64,000 bases of DNA from assembly GCA_963837945.1 (NCBI GenBank), contig CAWIQD010000030.1:124001-188000 (forward strand), in the 5' to 3' direction. Under the pieces are notes generated by a model. The model saw only the letters and a program-made list of their open reading frames with translations. It ran no database searches and was not told where the DNA came from. Positions within the stretch are counted from its first letter, which is position 1; each line of letters begins with the position of its first letter. Of the stretch, positions 43,397-51,441 are shown one piece after another. The stretch comes from CAVUBL01 sp963837945 (GTDB lineage: Bacteria > Acidobacteriota > Thermoanaerobaculia > Multivoradales > DATKCC01). A program made the translations under genes and the position numbers.

Positions 43397-44199
43397 CCGG
43401 TGCCTCCTGGAGGTGCGGCCGGCGGCGCGGCGGGGAGCGCCGGCGCGGCGGGTCCCTCCTCGGCACCCGGGCGGTCGGCGGCCACCACCAGGGCGATGGT
43501 GTCGCTCTTGCCGAGCGGGTGGCCGGCGAGCGGATACTGGCGCAGGATGACCCCGGGACGGATCCCCTCGTAGCGCTCGTACTTGACGCTGCCCAGCCGG
43601 AACCCGCGGCCCTCGAAGAAGCTCCGGACGTCCTCGTAATCCCGGTAGACGAGGTCGGGCATCACGTAGGTCTCTCCCGAGCTCTGGCGGGCGAGGAGCA
43701 GATCGACCGTGGCGCCGGGCGCCACCGTGGCGCCCGCGGGCGGCTCCTGCGCGACCACCGAGCCGGCCGCGGCGTCATGTCCGAAGACCTCGACCGTCCG
43801 CCCCAGGGAGAGGCCGGCAGCCGACAGCAGCACCTGGGCGGACTGGAGCCCCTGGCCGCCGAGGGCCGGCACCCCCACCCTCTGCGGCCCGAGGGAGGGC
43901 ACCACCTCCACCGAGCTTCCCCGCTTGACCAGCGCCCCCTCCGGCGGGTTCTGCTGGACCACGTGGTCGGCCGGGACCTGGGCGTCGTAGCGGCCGGACT
44001 CCTCGACCCGGAGCTCGAGCCCCTGGTCGGCGAGCTGGCCGCGTGCGTCGTCGAGCGACAACCCGGCGAGCGACGGCGTCCGGGTGGCGCCGCTGCGCAC
44101 GAAGAGGTTGAAGGAGACGTACGCCGCCAGCAGGAAGACGACGATCACCAGGCCGAGATAGACGAGGAATCCGAGCGCTCGGAGGGCCTTCCGGAGCAT
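43393..44199 (-). CDS. PASTA-domain membrane protein
   Basis: 268 aa. One N-terminal transmembrane helix (GFLVYLGLVIVVFLLAAYVS), then three PASTA units: RTPSLAGLSLDDARGQLADQ, GVPALGGQGLQSAQVLLSAA and VMPDLVYRDYEDVRSFFEGR. A Pro/Ala-rich tail ends it. PASTA domains bind uncross-linked peptidoglycan or muropeptides, normally fused to PknB kinases or PBPs; here they stand alone without a kinase. A TAGACT hexamer (44207-44212, minus) lies 7 nt before the start. It heads the operon PASTA-rpe-bamD-cpoB. Confidence 0.88.
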   Translation of the reverse strand: MLRKALRALGFLVYLGLVIVVFLLAAYVSFNLFVRSGATRTPSLAGLSLDDARGQLADQGLELRVEESGRYDAQVPADHVVQQNPPEGALVKRGSSVEVVPSLGPQRVGVPALGGQGLQSAQVLLSAAGLSLGRTVEVFGHDAAAGSVVAQEPPAGATVAPGATVDLLLARQSSGETYVMPDLVYRDYEDVRSFFEGRGFRLGSVKYERYEGIRPGVILRQYPLAGHPLGKSDTIALVVAADRPGAEEGPAAPALPAAPPAAPPGGTG

Positions 44200-44206
44200 C
44201 GAGGGC

Positions 44207-44212
44207 AGTCTA
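44207..44212 (-). promoter_or_regulatory. -10-like TAGACT before the PASTA gene (leaderless)
   Basis: TAGACT on the minus strand ends 7 nt before the ATG, fitting a leaderless transcript for the PASTA-rpe-bamD-cpoB operon. Confidence 0.5.
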
Positions 44213-44261
44213 ACACCGCGGAGGACCTGCTCCCGGGCCCGACCCGGGGGCGGCGGGGGGA

Positions 44262-44267
44262 TACAAT
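44262..44267 (+). promoter_or_regulatory. -10-like TACAAT before nfo
   Basis: TACAAT ends 9 nt before the nfo ATG. Confidence 0.5.
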
Positions 44268-44276
44268 CGCCGGCCC

Positions 44277-45122
44277 ATGGACGGACCTCTCCTCGGTGCC
44301 CACGTGTCGATCGCCGGCGGCCTGTCGAACGCCATCGCGCGCGGCACGGACCTGGGCTGCGACGCCCTCCAGATCTTCGTCAAGAACGCCAGCCAGTGGC
44401 GCGGCCGGCCGCTCGCGGAGGAGGAGGCCGCCGCCTTCCGGCAGACCCACGGCGACTCGGCGATCGGCCCGCTGGTCGCCCACTCGAGCTACCTGATCAA
44501 CCTCGCGGCGACCGACCCGGCGATCCTCGCCAAGTCGCGCGCCGCGCTCGGTGACGAGCTCGACCGGTGCGGCCGCCTCGGGGTCGCCGGCCTGGTGGTG
44601 CACCCGGGGGCCCACCTCGGGGCGGGAGAGGAGGCGGGCGTCGCTGCCATCGCGGCCTCGCTCGACGCGGTCTTCGCCGAGCGCCCGGACTGCCCCGCCC
44701 TGGTGCTGCTCGAGAACACCGCCGGCCAGGGCACGGTCCTCGGGTACACCAACGACCAGCTCGCCGGCATCGTCGCGGCGAGCGAGGCCGGGGACCACCT
44801 GGGGTTCTGCCTCGACACCTGTCACGCCTTCGCCGCCGGCTACGCGGTCCACGAGCCGGCGGGCTACGACGAGTGGGCGGCGGAGGTCGGCGAGCTCCTC
44901 GGCTGGGAGCGGGTGGGAGCGCTGCACCTGAACGACTCGAAGCAGCCGTTCGCCTCGCGCAAGGACCGGCACGAGAACGTCGGCCAGGGCGCGATCGGGC
45001 CGGAGCTGTTCGACCGCCTGCTCCACGACGAGCGGACCGTCGCCAAACCGATGGTGGTGGAGACGCCCATGGGCGACGACGAGGGGGGGCACCGGCGGGA
45101 TCTGGAGTTCTTGCGAAGCTGA
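44277..45122 (+). CDS. nfo: Endonuclease IV (AP endonuclease)
   Basis: 281 aa. TIM-barrel AP endonuclease with three zinc sites: GAHVSIAGGLSNAI, QIFVKNASQW, VAHSSYLINLA, LVVHPGAHLG, VLLENTAGQG, GFCLDTCHAFAAGY, LHLNDSKQPF, DRHENVGQGAIG and MVVETPMGDDE all occur in the family's order. It repairs abasic sites in DNA. It is transcribed towards the intron region; the 470 bp after it hold repeats only. Confidence 0.96.
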   Translation: MDGPLLGAHVSIAGGLSNAIARGTDLGCDALQIFVKNASQWRGRPLAEEEAAAFRQTHGDSAIGPLVAHSSYLINLAATDPAILAKSRAALGDELDRCGRLGVAGLVVHPGAHLGAGEEAGVAAIAASLDAVFAERPDCPALVLLENTAGQGTVLGYTNDQLAGIVAASEAGDHLGFCLDTCHAFAAGYAVHEPAGYDEWAAEVGELLGWERVGALHLNDSKQPFASRKDRHENVGQGAIGPELFDRLLHDERTVAKPMVVETPMGDDEGGHRRDLEFLRS

Positions 45123-45338
45123 TCTGATCTGCGAGGGTGGCGTGGCACACGCCCACGCGACCGGTGGCTTTCTCGGCGGCGGACTGCGCCGGCGAGAAAC
45201 CACGCGGTCCCGTGGGCTGCCCCGTGGGCGGTTGGGGCGGCAGCTCCGCCGGTGTGGGGGGGAGAGGGGGGGGATCGGCGTTCGTCGGGCTCCGCGAGGT
45301 CTGGCCGGCCGAGACAGAGCTCGGCCGCTTCAACCGAC
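45123..45338. other. Intergenic region after nfo
   Basis: Together with 45339-45500 this is a 378-bp stretch without a gene. It holds several GC hairpins, notably CGGCCGAG-ACAGAG-CTCGGCCG at 45306-45327, and no ORF with coding character. Confidence 0.5.
45306..45327. repeat. Hairpin repeat, left copy
   Basis: Perfect 8-bp arms CGGCCGAG / CTCGGCCG with loop ACAGAG. The same hairpin with flanks (26 bp identical) occurs in opposite orientation at 47354-47375, on the other side of the intron. Confidence 0.75.
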
Positions 45339-45500
45339 TTCGCCGTCGCCCGCCGTAACCGGCCCATCGACGTCGCCGTCACCCACCGCAACCGGCCCAC
45401 CGACGTCGCCGTCACCCACCGCAACCGGCCCACCGACGTCGCCGTCGCCCACCGCAACCGGCCTACCGACTTCGCCGTCGCCTACCGCAACAGGCCCATG
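45339..45500. repeat. 33-bp tandem repeat, five units
   Basis: Units begin at 45339, 45372, 45405, 45438 and 45471, with core GTCGCCGTCACCCACCGCAA then CCGGCCCACCGAC. Units 2 and 3 are identical; the others differ at a few bases, and the fifth is cut short at the predicted intron end. There is no spacer between units, so it is not a CRISPR array. Confidence 0.9.
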
Positions 45501-45592
45501 ATAGGGGTAGGGAGGGCAGGTTGGATTCCCTGCCCCCCCTCCCTCCGAACCGGACGTGCGGATCTCCCGCATCCGGCTCTCCGGTTGGTGGT

Positions 45593-46930
45593 TCACCTAC
45601 GAGAGGACTGCGAGTCCGAGGCATAGGCGGCTTCGAGGCTGAACAGCCCATGCTCGGCGAAGAAGGCGTTGGGCCAGCGCTGGTGGTCGCTACCGCGGCC
45701 CCGGCCTCGGCCTCGGCGACGCTTGCGTAAGATGCTGCGCAGGCGCATGCGGATCCACCGGTCGAGCGGCCGGAAGGTCGTCGGGTGGCTGTAGCGGTAG
45801 TACTCGTACCAGCCACGCAACGTCCGGCTGATGTCCCAAGTGATCCGATCGAGGCTGTGACCGTTGGTGCGCCGGGTCTTGCGGCGCAGGGTGTCCTTGA
45901 GCTTCCGGAGGCTCTTGTCGCGAGGCCATTGGTATCCCCGTTCGAAGTGGTACCCCAGGAAGTCGAAGCCACCCCGCTCGGTGGCATCCACCACCGCCGT
46001 CTTGTCCGGGTGAAGGCTCAGGCCCTCCTGGGCCGTCCACACCTCTACCAGGGCAAGCGCCCGGCGGGCCTCGGTCTCGCTCCGACACAGGATCACGAAG
46101 TCGTCGGCGTAGCGCACCATCTCGAAGCCCTCGCGGGCCAGAAGATGGTCCAGCGGGTCGAGGTAGATGTTGGCCAGTAGGGGGCTGATCACCGCGCCTT
46201 GCGGGGTTCCCCGCTCGGGCGTCCAGCTCTCCAGTCCGTCCAGTACCTCTTGCTCGAGAAAGGACTCGATCAGGGCGAGCACTCGCCCGTCCGATACCCT
46301 CTCACGCACCCGCGCCAGCAGGCGCTCCGGATCGATCGTGTCGAAGTACCGGCGCAGGTCGGCGTCCACCACCCAGGTGTGGCCCGAGTCGAGGAGCTCC
46401 TCGACCCGCTCCAGCGCTTCCCGGCACCCGCGCCCCGGGCGGAAGCCGTAGCTGTGCTCGGCGAAATCCCGCTCGAAGATCGGCTCCAGGACCAGGCGCA
46501 ACGCGCCCTGCACCACCCGGTCGCGCACCGTCGGAATCCCCAGGGGCCGCTTCTCGCGGCTCCCCGGCTTGGGAATCCACCGCCGGCGAACCGCCTGCGG
46601 GCGGTAGCTACCGTCCCGCAAGGACGCCGACAGCGTCTCCACCTCCTCCTCCAGGCGCGATCCGTAGTGATCCACGGTGACGTGATCTACCCCCGCGGCG
46701 CCCCCGTTGCGCTCGACTCTCTCGAACGCGCGCAGGAGCGTCTGCTTCCGGTAGACCTTGTCGATCAGGCTGAACCACGTCCCTCCTCGGACCCCGGTCT
46801 CCAGGGCCCGCAGCATGCGCTCCGTCCAGACCGAGGGTTCGGCCCAGCCCCATCGGGACCGGGCCTCTCCGGCGGGATTAGGGGCTCGCCCCACTCGCGC
46901 CGGGGTCTCGTCTCTCGTCCTGTCCGTCAC
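45593..46930 (-). CDS. ltrA: Group II intron reverse transcriptase/maturase
   Basis: 445 aa from a GTG. RT motifs in order: AGVDHVTVDHY, RRRWIPKPGSREKRPLGIPT, YGFRPGRGCREAL, VVDADLRRYFDTID, GTPQGAVISPLLANIYLD, the active site VRYADDFVIL, and FLGYHFERG. The maturase X region follows (ISRTLRGWYEYYRYSHPTTF...LRSILRKRRRGRGRGRG). No HNH endonuclease. All catalytic Asp residues are intact, so it may be active. It promotes splicing and target-primed reverse transcription of its host intron. Confidence 0.95.
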   Translation of the reverse strand: MTDRTRDETPARVGRAPNPAGEARSRWGWAEPSVWTERMLRALETGVRGGTWFSLIDKVYRKQTLLRAFERVERNGGAAGVDHVTVDHYGSRLEEEVETLSASLRDGSYRPQAVRRRWIPKPGSREKRPLGIPTVRDRVVQGALRLVLEPIFERDFAEHSYGFRPGRGCREALERVEELLDSGHTWVVDADLRRYFDTIDPERLLARVRERVSDGRVLALIESFLEQEVLDGLESWTPERGTPQGAVISPLLANIYLDPLDHLLAREGFEMVRYADDFVILCRSETEARRALALVEVWTAQEGLSLHPDKTAVVDATERGGFDFLGYHFERGYQWPRDKSLRKLKDTLRRKTRRTNGHSLDRITWDISRTLRGWYEYYRYSHPTTFRPLDRWIRMRLRSILRKRRRGRGRGRGSDHQRWPNAFFAEHGLFSLEAAYASDSQSSRR

Positions 46931-47320
46931 ACATCCACCTTCCTGCTTCCCTTCGCTCCACGCCCATTACGGCGTTTCCTCGCTACTATGGAAGCTCTGA
47001 CTCCTGCCGCCCTGCTTCTCCTCGTGGACGACAGGTCTCCCCGCTTACGGTGCCTGGCCCTCGCGGTCATTCCGTCCCCAACCACCTGTAGACCCCCCGC
47101 ACACGCTTTCGCACGCTACCCCTCAGCGCGACGGGCACCCCGGCTCTCCCGGGTCCGGGCTTCGCCATTCGCTTGCAGGCTCGCCGAGTCCTACCGGCCG
47201 AATCGGGTTCGTTGCCTACGGACTGATCGCTCATCTCCTCCTACTCCCCACCCCGCCTCACGGCGACGCAGTCAGAGTCAATTACAGGCCGGAGAGCGTA
47301 TGCCTGGAGAGGACTCGCAC
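46931..47320 (-). ncRNA. Group II intron RNA, 5' domains I-IV
   Basis: About 390 nt between the intron 5' end and the RT gene, without coding. It should hold domain I and the start of domains II-IV; GAGCGAAGGGAAGCAGGAAG lies just before the RT start. I did not fold it or locate the exon-binding sites. Confidence 0.6.
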
Positions 47321-47353
47321 CTCTCTGACCATGCACCCTCGCGGGCGTACAAG

Positions 47354-47375
47354 CGGCCGAGCTCTGTCTCGGCCG
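47354..47375. repeat. Hairpin repeat, right copy
   Basis: Inverted copy of the hairpin at 45306-45327 with loop CTCTGT. On the minus strand it lies downstream of rseP and 33 nt upstream of the intron 5' end, a plausible terminator-like hairpin. Confidence 0.75.
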
Positions 47376-47446
47376 GGCGAACGGTGCAGTCCGCACCGAG
47401 CGGCGCCGGGGGAATGACGGCGAAGGGGGGTGGTCGGGGCGCCCGG

Positions 47447-48763
47447 TCAATTCCCGAACAGGCCGCTCGGCAACCGCTTCGTGATGTCCATCAGGATCAC
47501 CGCCGCCATCAGGACGATGATCACCAGGAAGCCGGCCTGCTGGATGCGCTCCTTGAGGCCCATGGAGAGGTCCCGGCCGCGGACGGTCTCGATCAGCAGG
47601 ATGAAGATCTGGCCGCCGTCGAGGAGCGGGATCGGCAGCAGGTTGAAGATCGCGATCGAGACGCTGATCAGCGCCATCAGCGAGAACAGGTCCTTGACCC
47701 CGCGCCGCGCCGCCTCGCCGGAGAGCGAGGCGATGTCGATCGGGCCGGAGACCGCGCTCTTGGCCGACACCTGGTGGGTGGCGATCTTGCCCAGGATCTC
47801 GAAGGTCTGGAAGGCGATGTTCCAGTTGTAGGAGAGGCTCTGGACGAATGCCTCGCCGAGCGGATAGCGCGCCCAGTAACCGATCGAGATCCCGATCTTG
47901 CCCTTGCCGCTCTCGTCGGGCCGCGGCGTGACGGCGATCTTCCGGGCCTCGCCGCCGCGCCGGATCCCGACCGTCACCTCCCGGTTCGGATGGTCCTCGA
48001 GGTAGGCCACGAAGTCCTGGTGATCGGCGAGCGGCCGGCCGTCGACCGAGATCAGCTCGTCGCCCGAGCGGAAGCCCGCCGCCGCCGCGGGCGTGTCGGG
48101 GAGGACCCGGATCACGCGCGGCAGGATCCTCGGGATCACCCCGGTGTCGCCGTAGCCGTAGGGCTCCACCTTCTCGGGCGTGATCCGCGTCTCGACCGTC
48201 TTGCCGTGCCGCTCGTAGCTGAGCGCCATCGCCTTGCCGGGGTGGAAGGAGACGGCGACGGCAAAGTCCTGCCAGCTCTCGAGCGGCTCGCCGTCGATCC
48301 GCACCAGGCGGTCGCCGGGCTCGAGGCCGGCCCGGGCGGCGGGCGAGCCGGCGGCGACGACGCCGACGACCGGCTGCACCTTGCCGGGATTGATCGCCGC
48401 CGGGGTGCCGACCGCGAACAGCGCGGTCATGATCCCGACCGCCAGCACGACGTTCATCGCCGGCCCCGCGAGGTACACCGCGATCCGCTGCCAGCGAGGC
48501 TTGTTGAGGAACTCCCGCGGGTCCTCGGAGACCTCGTCCGGATTCTCCCCGCCCAGGCGCACGTAGCCGCCCAGCGGGACGATCGAGACGCGGTAGTCGG
48601 TCTCGCCCCGCTTGAAGCCCACGAGGCGCTTGCCGAAGCCCAGCGAGAAGGCGAGCACCCGGACGTCGAAGGCCTTCGCCACCAGCAGGTGGCCCGCCTC
48701 GTGGACGAAGATGATGACGCCGAGAGCGAAGACGAAGGCCAGAGCGTTGGTCAGGAAATCCAT
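47447..48763 (-). CDS. rseP: Site-2 membrane metalloprotease RseP
   Basis: 438 aa. Zinc site HEAGH in the first transmembrane helix (GVIIFVHEAGHLLVAKAF), LGGYVRLGGENPDEVSEDPR, two PDZ domains (GSPAARAGLEPGDRLVRIDG and DTPAAAAGFRSGDELISVDG) and the second active-site motif NLLPIPLLDGGQ. It cleaves anti-sigma factors and remnant signal peptides inside the membrane. The adjacency to cdsA and uppS upstream is the conserved uppS-cdsA-rseP order; dxr is missing here. Confidence 0.95.
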   Translation of the reverse strand: MDFLTNALAFVFALGVIIFVHEAGHLLVAKAFDVRVLAFSLGFGKRLVGFKRGETDYRVSIVPLGGYVRLGGENPDEVSEDPREFLNKPRWQRIAVYLAGPAMNVVLAVGIMTALFAVGTPAAINPGKVQPVVGVVAAGSPAARAGLEPGDRLVRIDGEPLESWQDFAVAVSFHPGKAMALSYERHGKTVETRITPEKVEPYGYGDTGVIPRILPRVIRVLPDTPAAAAGFRSGDELISVDGRPLADHQDFVAYLEDHPNREVTVGIRRGGEARKIAVTPRPDESGKGKIGISIGYWARYPLGEAFVQSLSYNWNIAFQTFEILGKIATHQVSAKSAVSGPIDIASLSGEAARRGVKDLFSLMALISVSIAIFNLLPIPLLDGGQIFILLIETVRGRDLSMGLKERIQQAGFLVIIVLMAAVILMDITKRLPSGLFGN

Positions 48764-48842
48764 GGATCTCGTGTCGGGGTGGAGTGGGTCGAGCCCTTAC
48801 ACAACAGGGCGGGCGATGCCGGGATTCCGGCCGCGGCCGGCC

Positions 48843-49664
48843 TCACCGCTGCCACACGCCGGTCAACCAGATCCCGACCAGGAAGACCGGCGCCGCGAAC
48901 AGCATGGCGTCCAGGCGATCGTACATGCCACCGTGGCCCGGCAGCAGGTTGCCCGAATCCTTGAGGCCGGCGCCCCGCTTGATCATCGACTCGACCAGGT
49001 CGCCGAGCTGGGCGGCGAGGGAGGTCGCGCCGCCCACCAGGAGCAGCCGGCCGTCGACGCCGCCGAGCTTCCAGAGGCTCCAGATCAGGGTGGCCCCCAC
49101 CGCGGTGCCGAGGGCGGCGGCCGCCCCTTCCCAGCTCTTGTTCGGGCTCACCGTCTGCGCCATCTTGTGGCGGCCGAAGCGGGAGCCGAAGTAGTACGCC
49201 GCGGTGTCTCCGAGCCAGACGATCGCGAAGAGCAAGAAGACCCACCAGGGGCCGATCCGGTGGATGCGGTAGAGGCTCGCGATGGGCAGGGCGAAGTAGG
49301 GGATGCCGAAGGAGAACGCCGCGATCGCGGGAAACACCTCGGGCAGCGGCGTCTTGGCCAGGAGCACCAGCGACCCGACCCCCACCGACAAGAGCAGGGC
49401 GGCGCCGAACAGCTCGAGCTCCCGTCCCGCGGGCCCGACCGAGACCGGCAGGAAGCCGGCGAGCAGGACGGCCGCCAGCGGCACCAGGGCGAGGACCGCC
49501 TCGACCGGCGCGCCCGGGGCCCAGAAGCGGGTGATCCGCACGTACTCCCCCGAGGCCCAGCCGATCACCACCGCCACCAGGATGAAGAACCAGACGCTGG
49601 GCAGGTAGAACACCGCGGCGAGCGCCACGGGTACGGTGAGGGCGGCGGTCAGCAGGCGCTGCAT
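48843..49664 (-). CDS. cdsA: Phosphatidate cytidylyltransferase
   Basis: 273 aa from the ATG at 49664. Multi-pass membrane protein (about seven helices). The CdsA signature is visible: SMIKRGAGLKDSGNLLPGHG then GMYDRLDAML, and SPNKSWEGA before it. It makes CDP-diacylglycerol, the precursor of phospholipids. An upstream in-frame extension is Pro/Arg-rich and lies inside uppS, so it is not used. Fourteen bp separate it from uppS. Confidence 0.95.
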   Translation of the reverse strand: MQRLLTAALTVPVALAAVFYLPSVWFFILVAVVIGWASGEYVRITRFWAPGAPVEAVLALVPLAAVLLAGFLPVSVGPAGRELELFGAALLLSVGVGSLVLLAKTPLPEVFPAIAAFSFGIPYFALPIASLYRIHRIGPWWVFLLFAIVWLGDTAAYYFGSRFGRHKMAQTVSPNKSWEGAAAALGTAVGATLIWSLWKLGGVDGRLLLVGGATSLAAQLGDLVESMIKRGAGLKDSGNLLPGHGGMYDRLDAMLFAAPVFLVGIWLTGVWQR

Positions 49665-49677
49665 CGGCGGCTCGCGA

Positions 49678-50511
49678 TCAGGCGCCGCCCCGGCGGTGCT
49701 CGAAGGGCCGGGCCGGCTCGTCGCTCGTCTCGCCGGCGCCGCCCTCGACACCGCCGAACCGCCGCTCGCGCGCCTGGTAGTCGAGGATCGCCTGGTAGAG
49801 GTGACCGCGCCGGAAGTCGGGCCACCGCGTCGGGGTCACCCAGATCTCGGTGTAGGCGATCTGCCAGAGAAGGAAGTTCGAGATCCGGAGCTCGCCCGAG
49901 GTCCGGATCAGCAGGTCGGGATCCGGCAGGCCGGAGGTGTAGAGGTACTCGCCGATCGTCTCCTCGTCGATGTCGGCCCGCTTGCCGGCCGCCCAGTCGG
50001 AGACGATGCGCCGGCAGGCGTCGACGATCTCGCAACGCCCCGAGTAGTTGAGCGCGATGTTGAGCGTCATGCGCTCGCCGCCCGCGGTCGCTTCGACCGC
50101 CCGTTCGAGCAACCTGACGACCGAGTCGTCGAGCTCGCGCCAACGGCCGATCGGCCGGCACCGGATGCCGTTGGCGATCAGCTCGTCGAGCTCCCGGCGG
50201 ATGTACTCCTTGAGCAGGTTCATCAGGGTCCAGATCTCGAAGCGCGGCCGCTTCCAGTTCTCGACCGAGAAGGCGTAGAGGGTCAGCACCGGCAGGCCCA
50301 TGCGTGCCGCCGTCTCGACCGTCTCGCGCACCGCGTCGACCCCGGCCCGGTGACCCTCGACTCTGGCCTGGCCGCGCTCGGCGGCCCAGCGGCCGTTGCC
50401 GTCCATGATCAACGCGACGTGGCGCGGCAGGTGATCGAAGTCGATGCGGCGGACCAGGAGCTCTTCCGGCGAGCCCGGCTCGGCGAGCCGGGAGAGATCG
50501 GGGGACGGCAT
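49678..50511 (-). CDS. uppS: Isoprenyl (undecaprenyl) diphosphate synthase
   Basis: 277 aa. Cis-prenyltransferase motifs: PRHVALIMDGNGRWAAERG (Asp active site), GHRAGVDAVRETVETAARMG, LTLYAFSVENWKRP, LNIALNYSGRCEIVDA and DLLIRTSGELRISNFLLWQ. It makes the C55 lipid carrier for peptidoglycan and other envelope polymers. A TACAAT hexamer (50521-50526, minus) lies 9 nt before the ATG. It is first in uppS-cdsA-rseP. Confidence 0.96.
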   Translation of the reverse strand: MPSPDLSRLAEPGSPEELLVRRIDFDHLPRHVALIMDGNGRWAAERGQARVEGHRAGVDAVRETVETAARMGLPVLTLYAFSVENWKRPRFEIWTLMNLLKEYIRRELDELIANGIRCRPIGRWRELDDSVVRLLERAVEATAGGERMTLNIALNYSGRCEIVDACRRIVSDWAAGKRADIDEETIGEYLYTSGLPDPDLLIRTSGELRISNFLLWQIAYTEIWVTPTRWPDFRRGHLYQAILDYQARERRFGGVEGGAGETSDEPARPFEHRRGGA

Positions 50512-50520
50512 GGCGGGGGC

Positions 50521-50526
50521 ATTGTA
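50521..50526 (-). promoter_or_regulatory. -10-like TACAAT before uppS
   Basis: TACAAT on the minus strand ends 9 nt before the uppS ATG; probable short-leader promoter of uppS-cdsA-rseP. Confidence 0.5.
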
Positions 50527-50544
50527 TCTTGGCGGGTGGCCGGG

Positions 50545-51354
50545 TCAGGGGTGGCGTTCGAGCGCCCGCCACCTCTCCGGGTAGTCGACCCGCTCGAGCA
50601 CCAGGCCGTGGGCCGGCGCCGTCGGCCCGGCCGCGGCGCGCGGGCGCCCGGCGAGGAGCTCGGCGAACCCCTCCGGGCTGCGCCGGCCGCGCCCCACCTC
50701 GAGCAGCGTGCCGACCAGCGAGCGGACCATGCCGCGCAGAAACCCGTCGCCGGTGATCCGGAAGGTGAGCTCGTCGCCCCGCTCGGTCCACTCGGCCGCG
50801 GTGACGGTGCGGAAGGGCTGGCCGTGGGAGCCGCCCGCGAGGGCGAAGGCGGTGAAGTCGTGGCGCCCCGGAAGGCGGGCCGTCGCCTCGTGGAGCGCGC
50901 CGAGGTCGACCGGCCCCGGCCACCGGACCACGTACGGCGCGGCGAGCGGCGAGACCACCGGGGCGCGGCTCAGCCGGTAGCGGTACTCCTTGCCCGTCGC
51001 GTGCTTGCGGGCGTCGAAGCCGGGCGCCACGGCCTCGGCCACCATCACCCGGACGTCCTCGGGCAGGTAGCGGTTGGCACCGTGGACCATGGCTCTGAGA
51101 GGCAACCGGGAGACGGACTCCCCTCCGGCCGTCCCCGCGAGGACCAGGTGCGCCGCCTGGCCCCGGGCGTGGACCCCGGCGTCGGTACGGCTCGCGCCGA
51201 CCGCCCGGACCGGCCGGCCCGCGGGATCGACCGCCGGCGCGAGCAGCCGCGCGAGCGCCTCCTCGACCACCTGCTGGACGGCGAGAGCGTTGTCCTGGCG
51301 CTGCCAGCCGGCGTAGGCGGCGCCCCGGTAGGAGAGGATCAGGCGGAGGCTCAT
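50545..51354 (-). CDS. truA: tRNA pseudouridine(38-40) synthase TruA
   Basis: 269 aa. TruA motifs: LILSYRGAAYAGWQRQ, VGASRTDAGVHARGQAAHL with the catalytic Asp in RTDAGVHA, ARKHATGKEYRYRLSR and DGFLRGMVRSLVGTLLEVG. It modifies U38-U40 of the tRNA anticodon stem. A TAGAGT (51373-51378, minus) is 18 nt upstream. It reads towards uppS, 33 bp away. Confidence 0.95.
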   Translation of the reverse strand: MSLRLILSYRGAAYAGWQRQDNALAVQQVVEEALARLLAPAVDPAGRPVRAVGASRTDAGVHARGQAAHLVLAGTAGGESVSRLPLRAMVHGANRYLPEDVRVMVAEAVAPGFDARKHATGKEYRYRLSRAPVVSPLAAPYVVRWPGPVDLGALHEATARLPGRHDFTAFALAGGSHGQPFRTVTAAEWTERGDELTFRITGDGFLRGMVRSLVGTLLEVGRGRRSPEGFAELLAGRPRAAAGPTAPAHGLVLERVDYPERWRALERHP

Positions 51355-51429
51355 CGCGGGGGGCTCCGCCGGACTCTACACCGGCCCCGAAGCGGCCGGG
51401 GCGGGCCGCCCGGGAGAGCCCCGGACGGT

Positions 51430-51435
51430 TAGAAT
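51430..51435 (+). promoter_or_regulatory. -10-like TAGAAT before the GNAT gene (leaderless)
   Basis: TAGAAT ends 6 nt before the ATG at 51442. Confidence 0.55.
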
Positions 51436-51441
51436 CGGGGG

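Larger units (their letters stand above)
45501..47320 (-). mobile_element. Group II intron with reverse transcriptase
   Basis: Read on the minus strand it begins GTGCGAGTCCTCTCCAGGC at 47320, the group II 5' consensus GTGYG. It encodes an RT/maturase. Domain V is at 45547-45579: GAGCCGGATGCGG, GAGA, CCGCACGTCCGGTTC. A G-rich/C-rich domain VI hairpin follows, ending ...CCCTACCCCTAT at 45501. Length 1.82 kb. No endonuclease domain and the domain VI form suggest bacterial class C, which inserts near hairpins. Ends are predicted to within a few bases. Confidence 0.85.

Noticed and set aside
45339..45500. CRISPR array
   Set aside because: The 33-bp units are directly contiguous with no unique spacers, and no cas genes are present.
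45142..45626. Small ORFs across the 33-bp repeats
   Set aside because: Several frames are open on both strands only because the repeat length is a multiple of three; no ribosome site or conservation seen, and some run into the intron.
46199..48964. A 921-codon plus-strand ORF across the intron and rseP
   Set aside because: It crosses the intron boundary and is antisense to the RT and RseP genes, which carry the catalytic motifs.
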